Below are positions 9,634-19,109 of a stretch of DNA of 64,000 bases, piece by piece. Numbering within the stretch: position 1 is the stretch's first letter; the number at the start of each line of letters is the position of its first letter. The DNA comes from Vibrio toranzoniae. Its GTDB lineage: Bacteria; Pseudomonadota; Gammaproteobacteria; Enterobacterales; Vibrionaceae. A model generated the notes under the pieces. That model made no database searches and was not told the origin of the DNA. It worked only from the letters and a program-made list of their open reading frames with translations. Where the stretch lies: the NCBI RefSeq assembly GCF_024347655.1, contig NZ_AP025514.1, positions 434,001 through 498,000 on the forward strand, written 5' to 3'. Made by a program: the position numbers and the translations under genes.

Positions 9634-10370
9634 TGTTGCTCAAGCCTTTCTAGTCGTTCGAGTATCAATTGTTGCTGCTCTACAATCATATCCAGCTTAC
9701 GTTCTTTATTCTCCAATTGCTGATTTTGTAAATCGGTTGGAGAAGTAATGAGTGAGGTTATCAAACCTGAAATCATACCAAAAACACCTACCCCACAAAC
9801 GATAACTAGAGAAGCCACCAATTTTCCTGAATTGGTCACCGGAAAGTGATCGCCGTACCCTACGGTACTGATCGTTACGAAAGCCCACCACAACGCATCA
9901 TAGCCGGTAGTAATGTTCGCGTTAGGATCTTTGTGTTCTAACAAAAGAATGGTACCGGCGCCGATAGTAAGCAAAATTACCAATAACAGAATGATTGAGG
10001 CGAGTGTGGTCTCTCTGCGGTTGCGAAATAGTTCTCTGAAAATGCGCTTACTGGAGCGTAATACCAAGATGACACGCAATATCTGAAATATACGAGCGAA
10101 ACGAAGCGGTTCGATCATTGGGATGCTCGCTAAAAAGTCGATCCAATGAACTTTTAAGAATTCGGTTTTGTTTTGTGATCTGAATAGGTCTATTGTGAGC
10201 TGAAAAAGAAAAACACTACAGATTATAAAATCGAGGCCGATAAGGACTTGTTTCGATTCTTTATCAATAGGTGCAAACAATAAGCTTGAGATCACAAATA
10301 ACGCTAAGAAAGAGAGAATCAGTGATAATAAGCTCATCGGCTTGGTTGTGTCTTTGATACTATTTAACAT
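9621..10370 (-). CDS. Voltage-gated-like potassium channel (6TM, TVGYGD filter)
   Basis: This is a 249-residue ion channel of the Kv/KvAP type. Hydrophobic segments S1-S6 can be followed. An arginine-bearing S4-like stretch (RFARIFQILRVILVLRSSKR, about 95-115) follows S3, and the pore loop contains the potassium selectivity filter TVGYGD. A C-terminal coiled coil of about 35 residues (QQQLILERLERLEQQ) probably promotes tetramer assembly. It has no RCK/TrkA domain. Potassium selectivity is inferred from the filter; physiological role is unknown. It converges on ygiF and is divergent from the chemoreceptor gene. Confidence 0.88.
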   Translation of the reverse strand: MLNSIKDTTKPMSLLSLILSFLALFVISSLLFAPIDKESKQVLIGLDFIICSVFLFQLTIDLFRSQNKTEFLKVHWIDFLASIPMIEPLRFARIFQILRVILVLRSSKRIFRELFRNRRETTLASIILLLVILLTIGAGTILLLEHKDPNANITTGYDALWWAFVTISTVGYGDHFPVTNSGKLVASLVIVCGVGVFGMISGLITSLITSPTDLQNQQLENKERKLDMIVEQQQLILERLERLEQQTKK

Positions 10371-10467
10371 TCATACGAGGCTCAAAATAAATTGCGAATT
10401 TTGACTGACATAGCCATCTCGCGGATATAGAAGCCATCAATATATAAGAGTTAATGGAGAACTGACA

Positions 10468-11724
10468 ATGACTAAAGTGTCATTCAAGCCGTGGGAAAGG
10501 GTAATCTCTGACGTTCGTCTCGTTCCGAAAATGATCATGCTGATGGTATTCAGCACGATTTTGATCATTTCAAAGCAGTTATGGGACGCCAGTACGTTTT
10601 ACGATTCATTGCTTGCCGCAACAAACAATACCCAAGTTGCCCAGCAGCATTATGAAACTTACCTCGTTCAAGTCGCTTGGCAAACCGCCTTGATGATCAT
10701 CGTATTTGTGGTTCTTCTATTAGCAGCGGCTCGCGTTATGCTCCGTCAAACACAATACCTGAATGATGCAATCAAAACGATGGCAGACAAGAATTTGTCA
10801 GTGCCAATTCATATGGATTGTAAGGATGAATACGGCGATGTGGCACGCGAACTCGAAAAAACGCGAGTTCAATTGAACGACATGATCAAAACTCAGGTAG
10901 CCTCTTCTAATGAGTTATTTGCTTTGACAGAAGTGATGACCATCAGTATGTCGGAAACCAAAGATTCGGCTCAAGAAGAGTTCAATGAGATCGATCAGCT
11001 TGCGACAGCAATGAGTGAGATGACGTCAACGGTACAAACCGTAGCCGAACATGCACAAAGTGCCTCTTCTCTAACAGAGCAGGCATCAGGTCAAGCTCTT
11101 ACTGGTCAGAAGTTCGTTCAGGGATCGGTTTCTAAGATGAGTGAACTGTCTTCCGACATCGCAGCATCAGCAGCGGCGGTAAACCAAGTTGAAGAGCGCG
11201 TTGATTCAATCGGCAGCGTGGTTGGTACTATCCAAGGTATTTCAGAACAAACCAACTTACTGGCGTTAAACGCAGCGATTGAAGCGGCGCGTGCTGGTGA
11301 AGCGGGTCGTGGTTTTGCAGTCGTTGCCGATGAGGTTCGTAATCTTGCACAGCGAACTCAGCAAGCGACAGTAGAAATCCAAGACATGATCAGCCACCTA
11401 CAAAGCAGTGCTAACTCAGCGGTTGAGCTCATGGAGAAAAGTGTTGTGGAGGCGGCCGAAGGCGTTGATCTGGTGACGAATGCAGGCTCTGAGCTTGATG
11501 GTATCGTCAGCCAAGTCAACCAAATCAATGATATGAACTTCCAGATCGCAACCGCTGCGGGCCAACAAAGCAGTGTTGCTGAAGAGATGAGCGTTAACCT
11601 GACCAATGTTCGTGAACTTGTTGAAGCATCTGTAGTGGTGGTTGGCGAGCTTCTTGAGACTTCCCAGCTTATGGAAAGCAACGCGCAAGAGCTCGACGGT
11701 AAGATCAAACTGTTTAAGGTTTAA
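10468..11724 (+). CDS. Methyl-accepting chemotaxis protein with minimal periplasmic domain
   Basis: This 418-residue chemoreceptor has two membrane helices (about 22-39 and 71-90) separated by only about 30 periplasmic residues, so it lacks a classical ligand-binding domain. A HAMP-like segment (about 88-140) follows. The cytoplasmic signalling hairpin has the highly conserved tip around 258-295 ([18 protein letters not shown]). No C-terminal CheR-docking pentapeptide is present. GGAGA precedes the start. With so little periplasmic sequence it may sense membrane or cytoplasmic state, but that is inference. The ligand is unknown. Confidence 0.92.
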   Translation: MTKVSFKPWERVISDVRLVPKMIMLMVFSTILIISKQLWDASTFYDSLLAATNNTQVAQQHYETYLVQVAWQTALMIIVFVVLLLAAARVMLRQTQYLNDAIKTMADKNLSVPIHMDCKDEYGDVARELEKTRVQLNDMIKTQVASSNELFALTEVMTISMSETKDSAQEEFNEIDQLATAMSEMTSTVQTVAEHAQSASSLTEQASGQALTGQKFVQGSVSKMSELSSDIAASAAAVNQVEERVDSIGSVVGTIQGISEQTNLLALNAAIEAARAGEAGRGFAVVADEVRNLAQRTQQATVEIQDMISHLQSSANSAVELMEKSVVEAAEGVDLVTNAGSELDGIVSQVNQINDMNFQIATAAGQQSSVAEEMSVNLTNVRELVEASVVVVGELLETSQLMESNAQELDGKIKLFKV

Positions 11725-11730
11725 CCTTTA

Positions 11731-11772
11731 AAGCCTAATCTTTGTCTCTAAGAATTAGGCTTAGAGACAAAG
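11731..11772. repeat. Interleaved inverted repeats after the chemoreceptor gene
   Basis: A nine-base arm (11731-11739) matches 11754-11762, and a 13-base arm (11740-11752) matches 11760-11772. The order is A, B, A', B', with A' and B' sharing three bases. The two hairpins are mutually exclusive, or could combine as a pseudoknot after trimming. There is no T-run directly after, so this is not itself a standard terminator. Confidence 0.7.
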
Positions 11773-11798
11773 GCCTAACTCGATAAGTTCACCGATAA

Positions 11799-11831
11799 AA
11801 CGCCCACATTACTCATGTGGGCGTTTTTTAT
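11799..11831 (+). terminator. Intrinsic terminator of the chemoreceptor gene
   Basis: A ten-base perfect stem (ACGCCCACAT / ATGTGGGCGT), five-base loop and TTTTTT tail. Confidence 0.88.
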
Positions 11832-11927
11832 TGGCGTAACTTTGGTATAACTTATCTTTAGTTATTAATACTATTTACTTAAGAGCAGAACTGACTGTTC
11901 AGCGCGCAGCTAACACAAGGAAGAAAC

Positions 11928-14777
11928 ATGCTATTGCCTTCTCAACTCGTCACTCATTCGCAGTCTGCTTTTGAGCAATTGTTAGAACATCAAAGTGAAG
12001 CCATTAGTCATTGGCCCGAGCCATTGATTGACGACCTTAAGTATGTATTAGGTTTGAGCTGTTTTATTGGTGATAGCTTACAACGTGATGCGGTTTTATC
12101 TAACACCTTTCCGACCATGTTGGCATGTGAAGAGCGAGCTGAAGGTTATCGTGAGCGATTGGCCGAATTGCTGTCTGGTTGTGCTGATGAAATGAGTGGT
12201 CAGCATGTGTTGCGTCAATTCCGTAATCGAGAAATGACTTATATCGCCTGGCGTGACTTCATGGGCTCTTGGGAGCTAGAGAGGAGCTTAAATCATTTAT
12301 CGATGTTGGCTGAGGCGATGATCTTCGAAACCTATCAATGGCAGTACGATATTTGCTGTAAGGAATGGGGCACGCCTTGCAACGAACAAGGTGAAGCACA
12401 GCCGATGCTGATCATTGGTATGGGCAAGCTAGGTGGCGGTGAGCTCAACTTCTCTTCTGATATCGACCTGATTTTTACTTATCCTGAAAATGGTGAAACG
12501 CAAGGCGCAAGACGTAGTATCGCCAATGCGCAGTTTTTTACTCGTTTAGGCCAGCGTATTATCAAGGCGCTTGATCAGCAAACCTTTGATGGATTCTGTT
12601 ATCGAGTTGACATGCGTTTGCGCCCGTTTGGTGAGAGTGGCCCATTGGTGATGAGCTATGCCGCACTTGAGGATTATTATCAGGAACAAGGCCGTGATTG
12701 GGAACGTTATGCGATGGTTAAGTCGCGAGTGATGGGGAGTGAAATGTACCCCGAATACCAAGAATTACGCCAGATGTTGCGGCCATTTGTGTTCCGTCGC
12801 TATATTGACTTTAGTGCGATTCAGTCGCTTCGCCGCATGAAGTCGATGATCAGCAGTGAAGTACGCCGTCGTGGTTTATCAAACAATATTAAACTTGGTT
12901 CTGGTGGTATTCGTGAAGTTGAGTTCATTGCTCAGGTCTTTCAGTTAATTCGTGGTGGGCGCGAACCGAGTCTTCGTAGTCGAGGCTTGTTGAAAACGTT
13001 AAGTGCTATTGAATCTCTCCAGTTATTAGAGGCCGAAGAAGTTGACCATTTACGCAATGCTTATATGTTCTTGCGTCGACTTGAAAACCTATTACAAGCC
13101 ATGGCTGACAAGCAAACTCAAACCTTACCAGATAGTGAGCACGAACAACTGCAGCTTGCTGTTGCGATGCAATTTTCTGATTGGGATAGCTTGATTACTG
13201 CAACTCGTGCACATATGGCGAATGTACATACCGTATTTGAAGATCTTATTGGGATGGAAGAAGAGGATGCGAACCCCGTCGCGAGTTACTTCAACGAGTT
13301 GTGGGATATGGCTCATAAACCCGATGTGATTGAGCATGTATTAGAACACGACATCGCGGTAGTTAGTCCGCCAGAAGCGGCGAAAACGATCATTCAGTTT
13401 AAAGCTGACCTTGCTAAGAAAACCCTTGGTCCACGTGGGAGGGAGGTCTTAAATCGTTTAATGCCTAAAGTCTTTCAAGCTCTGTATACCAATAAGTATG
13501 CAGAGTTTGGTTTGTCTCGGGTATTGCATCTATTGCACAAAATAGTCACGCGTACCACTTATCTCGAGCTATTAGATGAACACCCTGCTGCATTGACTCA
13601 GTTAGTTCGATTGTGTACTGCCAGCCCGATGATCTCGGAACAACTTGGTCGTTACCCTATTCTTTTAGATGAACTTATCGACCCTCAACAGCTCTATCAT
13701 CCTGTGCCATTAGAGTCCTACAAAACAGAGTTGCGTGATTATCTTGCTCGTATTCCTGAAGATGATATGGAGCAGCAGATGGAAGGTCTGCGTCAATTTA
13801 AACAGACTTGTATTCTCCGAATCGCCGCCGCTGATATTGCGGGCGTACTTCCGGTGATGAAAGTGAGTGATCACTTGACGTATTTAGCTGAAGCGATTGT
13901 TGAGGCGGGTGTCAATCAAGCTTGGTTACAGGTGTCAGCGAAGTTTGGTGAACCTACTCATCTGAAAGACCGCGAAGGTCGTGGGTTTGCGGTTATTGGC
14001 TATGGCAAGGTGGGAGGCTGGGAACTTGGCTATAATTCCGATCTCGATATCGTATTCATGCACGACTGCCCTGTCGATATCTATACTGATGGTAAGAAAG
14101 AGATCGATGGACGTCAGTTTTACCTCAGGTTGGCACAGCGTATTATTCATATTTTCTCAACCAGAACCGCTTCTGGGATTTTATACGAAGTGGATACTCG
14201 TCTGCGTCCTTCGGGTGCCTCTGGTCTAATGGTTAGCCCAACCGATGCCTTTGATGAGTACCAACACAAAGACGCTTGGACCTGGGAGCATCAAGCTTTG
14301 ACTCGCGCCCGTATGATTTTCGGAGATGAACGGTTGGCTACAGCGTTCAATAAAACGCGTCATGAGGTGTTGTGTCTTCCACGTGACGAAGCCACTTTAA
14401 AAAAGTCGGTTGTTGATATGCGTGAAAAAATGCGTGGTCATCTAGGTGGAAAAAAAGCCGGTCGTTTCATGCTTAAGCAAGATGCGGGTGGGATTACTGA
14501 TGTTGAGTTTTTAGCGCAATACTTAGTGCTGCGATACAGTAATGAAAAGCCGAAACTTACTCGCTGGTGCGACAATGTGAGAATCTTTGAAAGTTTGCTG
14601 TCGCAAGGGATTATGGACGAGCAACAAGGTATGGCATTGACCAATGCCTATACGACGTTGCGTGATGAAATTCATCATAGAAACTTACTTAATCTGGATG
14701 CCGACGTAGCGATTGATAAGTTCGAAATGGAAAGAGAACATGTGGTTCAAGCTTGGAAGCAATGGATGGAAGTATAA
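11928..14777 (+). CDS. glnE: Bifunctional glutamine synthetase adenylyltransferase/deadenylylase
   Basis: GlnE attaches AMP to, and removes it from, glutamine synthetase in response to PII and glutamine, setting nitrogen assimilation. The 949-residue protein has both nucleotidyltransferase domains: an N-terminal deadenylylase site GGGELNFSSDIDL (about 169-181) and a C-terminal adenylylase site GGWELGYNSDLDIV (about 695-708). The length matches E. coli GlnE (946). AGGAA precedes the start. The gene stands alone after a terminator and is followed 120 bases later by hldE, the same neighbour as in E. coli. Confidence 0.96.
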   Translation: MLLPSQLVTHSQSAFEQLLEHQSEAISHWPEPLIDDLKYVLGLSCFIGDSLQRDAVLSNTFPTMLACEERAEGYRERLAELLSGCADEMSGQHVLRQFRNREMTYIAWRDFMGSWELERSLNHLSMLAEAMIFETYQWQYDICCKEWGTPCNEQGEAQPMLIIGMGKLGGGELNFSSDIDLIFTYPENGETQGARRSIANAQFFTRLGQRIIKALDQQTFDGFCYRVDMRLRPFGESGPLVMSYAALEDYYQEQGRDWERYAMVKSRVMGSEMYPEYQELRQMLRPFVFRRYIDFSAIQSLRRMKSMISSEVRRRGLSNNIKLGSGGIREVEFIAQVFQLIRGGREPSLRSRGLLKTLSAIESLQLLEAEEVDHLRNAYMFLRRLENLLQAMADKQTQTLPDSEHEQLQLAVAMQFSDWDSLITATRAHMANVHTVFEDLIGMEEEDANPVASYFNELWDMAHKPDVIEHVLEHDIAVVSPPEAAKTIIQFKADLAKKTLGPRGREVLNRLMPKVFQALYTNKYAEFGLSRVLHLLHKIVTRTTYLELLDEHPAALTQLVRLCTASPMISEQLGRYPILLDELIDPQQLYHPVPLESYKTELRDYLARIPEDDMEQQMEGLRQFKQTCILRIAAADIAGVLPVMKVSDHLTYLAEAIVEAGVNQAWLQVSAKFGEPTHLKDREGRGFAVIGYGKVGGWELGYNSDLDIVFMHDCPVDIYTDGKKEIDGRQFYLRLAQRIIHIFSTRTASGILYEVDTRLRPSGASGLMVSPTDAFDEYQHKDAWTWEHQALTRARMIFGDERLATAFNKTRHEVLCLPRDEATLKKSVVDMREKMRGHLGGKKAGRFMLKQDAGGITDVEFLAQYLVLRYSNEKPKLTRWCDNVRIFESLLSQGIMDEQQGMALTNAYTTLRDEIHHRNLLNLDADVAIDKFEMEREHVVQAWKQWMEV

Positions 14778-14803
14778 GTTGTCTTTTGCTTATCTTTCGC
14801 AGT

Positions 14804-14832
14804 GCCTATCGAGATAGGCTTTACTGATTTTT
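14804..14832 (+). terminator. Possible weak terminator between glnE and hldE
   Basis: GCCTAT / ATAGGC with a four-base loop is followed by an interrupted T-rich stretch. The stem is short, so readthrough into hldE is plausible. Confidence 0.4.
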
Positions 14833-14897
14833 ATATGTTTTAGCCACTGTAATCGGTGTGCTAGACTCTAGCCAGATTCGATTTTTGGAGTTCAACA

Positions 14898-16328
14898 ATG
14901 AAACCAATTCTACCTGACTACAGCCAATCAGGTGTTCTTATTGTCGGTGACGTCATGCTTGATCGTTACTGGTATGGCCCAACTGGCCGTATTTCACCAG
15001 AAGCACCTGTCCCTGTTGTAAAAGTAGAAAATAACGAAGAGCGTCCAGGTGGTGCTGCCAACGTTGCAATGAATATTGCTTCTCTTGGTGGCCATGCTCA
15101 TGTTGTTGGCTTAACGGGTAAAGATGAACCAGCCGAGGTGTTAAAAGATACCTTGGCGGCTTTAAAGGTTAAGTGTGATTTTGTTGAGTTGAAAGATTAC
15201 CCAACGATTACCAAACTGCGCGTGATGAGCCGTGGTCAGCAGTTGATTCGTCTTGATTTTGAAGAGAAATTTGAGAACACGGATCCTGAACTTATTTTGT
15301 CTCGCATGGAACAAGCACTTCCTAATGTACGTTCGGTAATCCTATCTGACTACGCCAAAGGCGCTTTGGAGCATGTGCAGAGCTTTATTCAAAAAGCACG
15401 TGCTGCGAACGTTCCGGTTTTTATCGATCCCAAAGGTGCCGATTTAGAACGCTACCGTGGTGCGACTCTGCTTACGCCAAATATGGCAGAATTCGAGCTG
15501 GTGGCAGGAAAGGTTAAGTCAGAAGAAGATCTCATCGAGAAGGGTATAGCCTTGATTGAGAAGTATGACTTTGAAGCCTTGTTGGTGACTCGTAGTGAGC
15601 ACGGTATGACACTGCTGCGTAAAGGTCAGGCACCATTCCACTTGCCGACTCAAGCGAAAGAAGTGTATGACGTGACGGGTGCTGGCGATACGGTTATCTC
15701 GGTACTGGCGGCTTCCGTTGCGGCGGGCAAACCACTGGATGAAGCGTGTGCGTTAGCAAATGCGGCAGCTGGAGTGGTTGTTGGTAAGCTAGGTACATCG
15801 ACGCTGTCTACGATTGAGTTAGCGGAAGCGATTCACGGTAGCCAAGATACAGACTACGGCGTGATTTCTGAAGCTGCATTGGTTGAAGCGGTGAAACGTG
15901 CTCGTGCGAAAGGCGAGAAAGTGGTAATGACCAATGGTTGCTTTGATATTCTGCATGCTGGCCATGTTTCTTACATGAACCATGCTGCTGAATTGGGTGA
16001 TCGTTTGATCGTTGCAGTGAATACTGATGAGTCAGTGAAACGCTTAAAAGGGCCAGGTCGCCCTGTTAATCCAACCGATCGTCGTATGGCGGTATTGGCT
16101 GGCTTAGGCGCTGTTGATTGGGTGGTTCCGTTTTCTGAAGATACACCGCAACGTTTGATTTCTGAGGTATTGCCAAGCATTTTAGTGAAAGGTGGCGATT
16201 ACAAACCTGAAGAGATCGCGGGTGGTGCTGAAGTGATTGCGGCTGGTGGTGAAGTGAAAGTGCTTAACTTTGAAGATGGTTGCTCTACGACTGAAATCAT
16301 CAAAGCGATCAAAGGTGGTCGAGGCTAA
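14898..16328 (+). CDS. hldE: Bifunctional heptose 7-phosphate kinase / heptose 1-phosphate adenylyltransferase
   Basis: HldE makes ADP-heptose for the LPS inner core, using a kinase and an adenylyltransferase fused in one chain. The N-terminal PfkB-type kinase (about 1-315) shows the N-terminal [20 protein letters not shown] and the catalytic DVTGAGDTV near residue 257. The C-terminal cytidylyltransferase-fold domain (about 340-476) has [12 protein letters not shown], with the HxGH-type nucleotide-binding motif. The 476-residue length equals the full-length enzyme of E. coli (477). GGAG precedes the ATG. Downstream, tolC converges. Confidence 0.96.
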   Translation: MKPILPDYSQSGVLIVGDVMLDRYWYGPTGRISPEAPVPVVKVENNEERPGGAANVAMNIASLGGHAHVVGLTGKDEPAEVLKDTLAALKVKCDFVELKDYPTITKLRVMSRGQQLIRLDFEEKFENTDPELILSRMEQALPNVRSVILSDYAKGALEHVQSFIQKARAANVPVFIDPKGADLERYRGATLLTPNMAEFELVAGKVKSEEDLIEKGIALIEKYDFEALLVTRSEHGMTLLRKGQAPFHLPTQAKEVYDVTGAGDTVISVLAASVAAGKPLDEACALANAAAGVVVGKLGTSTLSTIELAEAIHGSQDTDYGVISEAALVEAVKRARAKGEKVVMTNGCFDILHAGHVSYMNHAAELGDRLIVAVNTDESVKRLKGPGRPVNPTDRRMAVLAGLGAVDWVVPFSEDTPQRLISEVLPSILVKGGDYKPEEIAGGAEVIAAGGEVKVLNFEDGCSTTEIIKAIKGGRG

Positions 16329-16372
16329 CGTTCTGTCTTTTCGCTTCTAAGCTATAGCTTTTAATAGATAAT

Positions 16373-16401
16373 AAAAATGCCGCTCAATGAGCGGCATTTT
16401 T
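16373..16401. terminator. Bidirectional terminator between hldE and tolC
   Basis: A 13-base perfect stem (AAAAATGCCGCTC / GAGCGGCATTTTT) with a three-base loop. The A and T ends make it work in both directions for the converging genes. Confidence 0.9.
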
Positions 16402-16422
16402 GTAACGGTAACTTATTAAGAA

Positions 16423-17748
16423 TTACTTACTTGCTACTTTTAGACCGGCATTTACATCAACAATGTCTTGTTCGCTTAGCGTACCAACTGCTTGGCGAAG
16501 CTGAAGTACACTTAGGATGTAATTGTAACGAGCATCTGAAAGGTTTTTGTTCGCATCGTATAGACGACGAGTCGAATCCAGTACGTCAACGATAGTACGA
16601 GTACCAACGTCAAAACCGGCTTCTGTTGCTTCTAGAGCAGACTGAGCAGAAACCACAGATTGTTCGTAAGCGCGTAGAGCACCAATTGAAGCACTGATGT
16701 TGTTGTTGAATGCACGTACGTCTTTTACAACGCTACGGTAAGTTGCTTCTAGATCTTCACTTGCTGCAACGTAGTTGTATTCAGCCTGTTTAGTCAAAGA
16801 AGTTGTGTTACCACCCGTGTATAGAGGCACAACTAAGTTTAAGCCTAGGTTTAGGTTGTCTTGATCATAATTTTGAGAGCTGTTTGATTGATCTGACAGG
16901 GAGTAGCTACCATCTAACGTTAAGCTTGGTAAGTGACCTGAGCTTGCTAGAGAAATGTTATCTTTTGCTACGTCTTGAGAGATACGTGCAGCGAGTAGGC
17001 TAAGGTTCTTTTGTTCCGCTTGTTCTACAAGTGCCACTGCAGACTCAGAAGATTTGCTTGCTGAGAAGCGATCCGTATCTAGGATGCTTAGGTTAGCGTG
17101 TTCTTGACCTGTAATCTCACGTAGACCTTCGTAACTATTCGTTAAGTCGTTTTCTGCAAGCACTTCATCAGCTAAAACACCATCGTATTGAGCTTGCGCA
17201 TCATGTACATCGGTAATTGCTGAAAGCCCCACTTCAAAACGCTGCTTAGTTTGTTCTAGTTGACGAGCAACCGCTGCTTTTTCTGCACGAACAAACTCTA
17301 GGTTATCTTGAGCTCGAAGTACTTCGAAGTATGCTGTCGAAACACGAAGAATCAAAGCTTGTTGTTCGGCCGCGTAAGCTGAATCAAATTGACGAGCCGT
17401 TTTTTCTGCTGTATCTAGCGTGATCCATGAAGAGCGTTGGTAAAGCTCTTGAGTGAAGCCGATCGCTGCTCCCCAAGTGTTGTTATCAATACTTGAGCTA
17501 CCTGTACCAGAGATATCTCTATCACCACGGTTAATGTCGTAGTTCGCTGTTAGATTAATTTGTGGTAACAAATCACTACGGCTTGACGTTACTGCTTCAA
17601 AAGCGGCATCGCGCTGCGCTGCTGAACGAAGAAGTTGTGGATCGTTCTGTTTTGCTTGGTCGTAAACTTCAGCTAGCGTATCAGCGAAAGCTGACGAACT
17701 CAGGCTGCCAATTGCTGCACTGATAAATAGTGGAAGCAGTTTTTTCAT
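16423..17748 (-). CDS. tolC: Outer membrane channel TolC
   Basis: TolC is the trimeric outer-membrane duct used by RND, MFS and ABC efflux pumps and by type I secretion. The 441-residue precursor has a Sec signal peptide (MKKLLPLFISAAIGSL to FADTL, about 1-23). Two homologous OEP repeats follow, with the usual DVHDAQAQYD segment and its counterpart IVDVLDSTRRLYDANK. The start is ATG 17748 (signal peptide intact, AGGAA upstream); an ATG at 17769 would add seven residues. It is divergent from nudF across a region containing a double palindrome. The long C-terminal tail of E. coli TolC is absent, as is usual for Vibrio. Confidence 0.94.
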   Translation of the reverse strand: MKKLLPLFISAAIGSLSSSAFADTLAEVYDQAKQNDPQLLRSAAQRDAAFEAVTSSRSDLLPQINLTANYDINRGDRDISGTGSSSIDNNTWGAAIGFTQELYQRSSWITLDTAEKTARQFDSAYAAEQQALILRVSTAYFEVLRAQDNLEFVRAEKAAVARQLEQTKQRFEVGLSAITDVHDAQAQYDGVLADEVLAENDLTNSYEGLREITGQEHANLSILDTDRFSASKSSESAVALVEQAEQKNLSLLAARISQDVAKDNISLASSGHLPSLTLDGSYSLSDQSNSSQNYDQDNLNLGLNLVVPLYTGGNTTSLTKQAEYNYVAASEDLEATYRSVVKDVRAFNNNISASIGALRAYEQSVVSAQSALEATEAGFDVGTRTIVDVLDSTRRLYDANKNLSDARYNYILSVLQLRQAVGTLSEQDIVDVNAGLKVASK

Positions 17749-17822
17749 TTTCCCATTCCTGCCTTTCATAGAATTTTCTTTAAAAGAGTTTAACCCAGTT
17801 TGGTGGTGATTTACTCGAAACT

Positions 17823-17858
17823 TTGCACTTTTTTACAGTTAACTGTCCACTTGTGCAA
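17823..17858. promoter_or_regulatory. Concentric double palindrome between tolC and nudF
   Basis: TTGCAC N6 ACAGTTAACTGT N6 GTGCAA: the 12-base perfect inner palindrome (17835-17846) and the outer six-base arms share exactly the same centre (17840.5). The position about 75 bases upstream of tolC and 117 upstream of nudF suits an operator for a dimeric or tetrameric regulator. No regulator is identified. Confidence 0.55.
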
Positions 17859-17975
17859 TATTTATTTTTTAAAACTTAACTTTAATTATAAATTTTATAC
17901 AAAAAGTTGAACCTTATCCTTGGTAGTTAACTCGGACAATGAGTAAACTGTAAAGATCACTTAGCGAGGTACCAA

Positions 17976-18605
17976 ATGCAACAGTATGACAAGCAACGAC
18001 ATGAGTTTACTCCGCAAGATGTGGAAATAGTCTCAAAAGAGACGCTGTTTCGTGGTTTTTTCAAAATGGTTAAATATACATTTAAACATAGACTGTTTGA
18101 GGGGGGCTGGAGCCAACCAATAGAACGTGAGATGTTTGAGCGTGGTCATGCTGCCGCTTTGTTACCTTATGATCCTGTGCGCGATGAAGTCGTGATCGTT
18201 GAGCAGATTCGCGTTGGCGCTTTAGAGCATGAGAACCCATGGCAATACGAAATTGTTGCTGGAATTATTGATACGGATGAGCCTCCGCAAGACGTTGCTC
18301 GTCGAGAAGCGATGGAAGAGGCGGGAGTTGAAGTCGGATCTGTACTACCTATTACTTCGTATTACCCTTCATCTGGTGGCTGCTCAGAAAAGCTCGATGT
18401 TTTTGTTGGCTGTGTTGATGCAACCACAGCAAAAGGGGTACACGGGTTGGATTACGAAGGTGAAGACATTCGTGTACAAGTGATGAGTCGCAAAGCCGCT
18501 TATCAGTTAGTAAAAGATGGTGTGTTTGAAAATGGAGCCACGATCATTGCGTTACAGTGGCTGCAATTGAACTACCAAGAATTACAATCAGAGTGGGTAG
18601 ATTAA
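17976..18605 (+). CDS. nudF: ADP-ribose pyrophosphatase (Nudix)
   Basis: NudF hydrolyses ADP-ribose, and possibly ADP-sugars, to AMP and sugar phosphate. The Nudix box is complete at residues 96-118: Gly96, Glu102, then REAMEEAGV with the metal-binding glutamates. The 209-residue length and the N-terminal domain that makes the dimer (FRGFFKMVKYTFKHRLFEGG) match E. coli NudF (209). GAGGT precedes the ATG. It is the first gene of the nudF-yqiB-cpdA-yqiA group, as in E. coli, and is four bases from yqiB. Confidence 0.94.
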   Translation: MQQYDKQRHEFTPQDVEIVSKETLFRGFFKMVKYTFKHRLFEGGWSQPIEREMFERGHAAALLPYDPVRDEVVIVEQIRVGALEHENPWQYEIVAGIIDTDEPPQDVARREAMEEAGVEVGSVLPITSYYPSSGGCSEKLDVFVGCVDATTAKGVHGLDYEGEDIRVQVMSRKAAYQLVKDGVFENGATIIALQWLQLNYQELQSEWVD

Positions 18606-18609
18606 CGTC

Positions 18610-19050
18610 ATGCCAAATATAGCGGTCAAAAAACCGTATCATGTTGATCTTGCTGAGTTGATGCGAGTTTATGAGACGAACTACGCCAAACTCAACGCTC
18701 TGTTACCGGTTGGGCATGAGGTTGGCGACGTTCGCTGCTATCAAGCCGTTAATATGGTTTATCAGTTGACAGTGAATGAGGTCACAAAATACACCACATT
18801 AATAGACATATGTCAGAGTGACGCGATGCCAGTGTTTCCTTTGCCAAAAATGTCTGTCAGGCTATATCACGACGCTCGAGTTGCAGAAGTGTGCGCTAGT
18901 GGGGACTTTTCACGAGTCAAAGCGAAGTATGACTACCCCAACGCTAAGCTTCTGCAAAAGGATGAGAAGTTTCAATTGAATAAATTTCTTGGGGAATGGT
19001 TAACGTTTTGTTTAAAAACCGGTATCAGCCGAGCCCCAATTGCTTTTTAA
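18610..19050 (+). CDS. yqiB: DUF1249 family protein YqiB
   Basis: This is a 146-residue cytoplasmic protein of the conserved DUF1249 family, whose function is not known. Recognisable family features are the N-terminal YHVDLAELMRVYETNYAKL, the MSVRLYHDARVAEVC core and the C-terminal KFQLNKFLGEWL. It sits four bases after nudF and 59 bases before cpdA, the same order as in E. coli, so it is likely co-transcribed with them. No catalytic motif is visible. The context with cAMP and ADP-ribose hydrolases does not by itself reveal a role. Confidence 0.88.
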   Translation: MPNIAVKKPYHVDLAELMRVYETNYAKLNALLPVGHEVGDVRCYQAVNMVYQLTVNEVTKYTTLIDICQSDAMPVFPLPKMSVRLYHDARVAEVCASGDFSRVKAKYDYPNAKLLQKDEKFQLNKFLGEWLTFCLKTGISRAPIAF

Positions 19051-19109
19051 TTGAGCCTATTTAAAGAACACTTTAAAGTCTAAACAGTAACGTATCTGGA
19101 TTTGTTATT

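Noticed and set aside
12546..12761. Short antisense frames inside glnE, parE, parC, secA and others.
   Set aside because: All are shadows of strongly conserved genes on the opposite or alternative frame, without motif or ribosome-site support.
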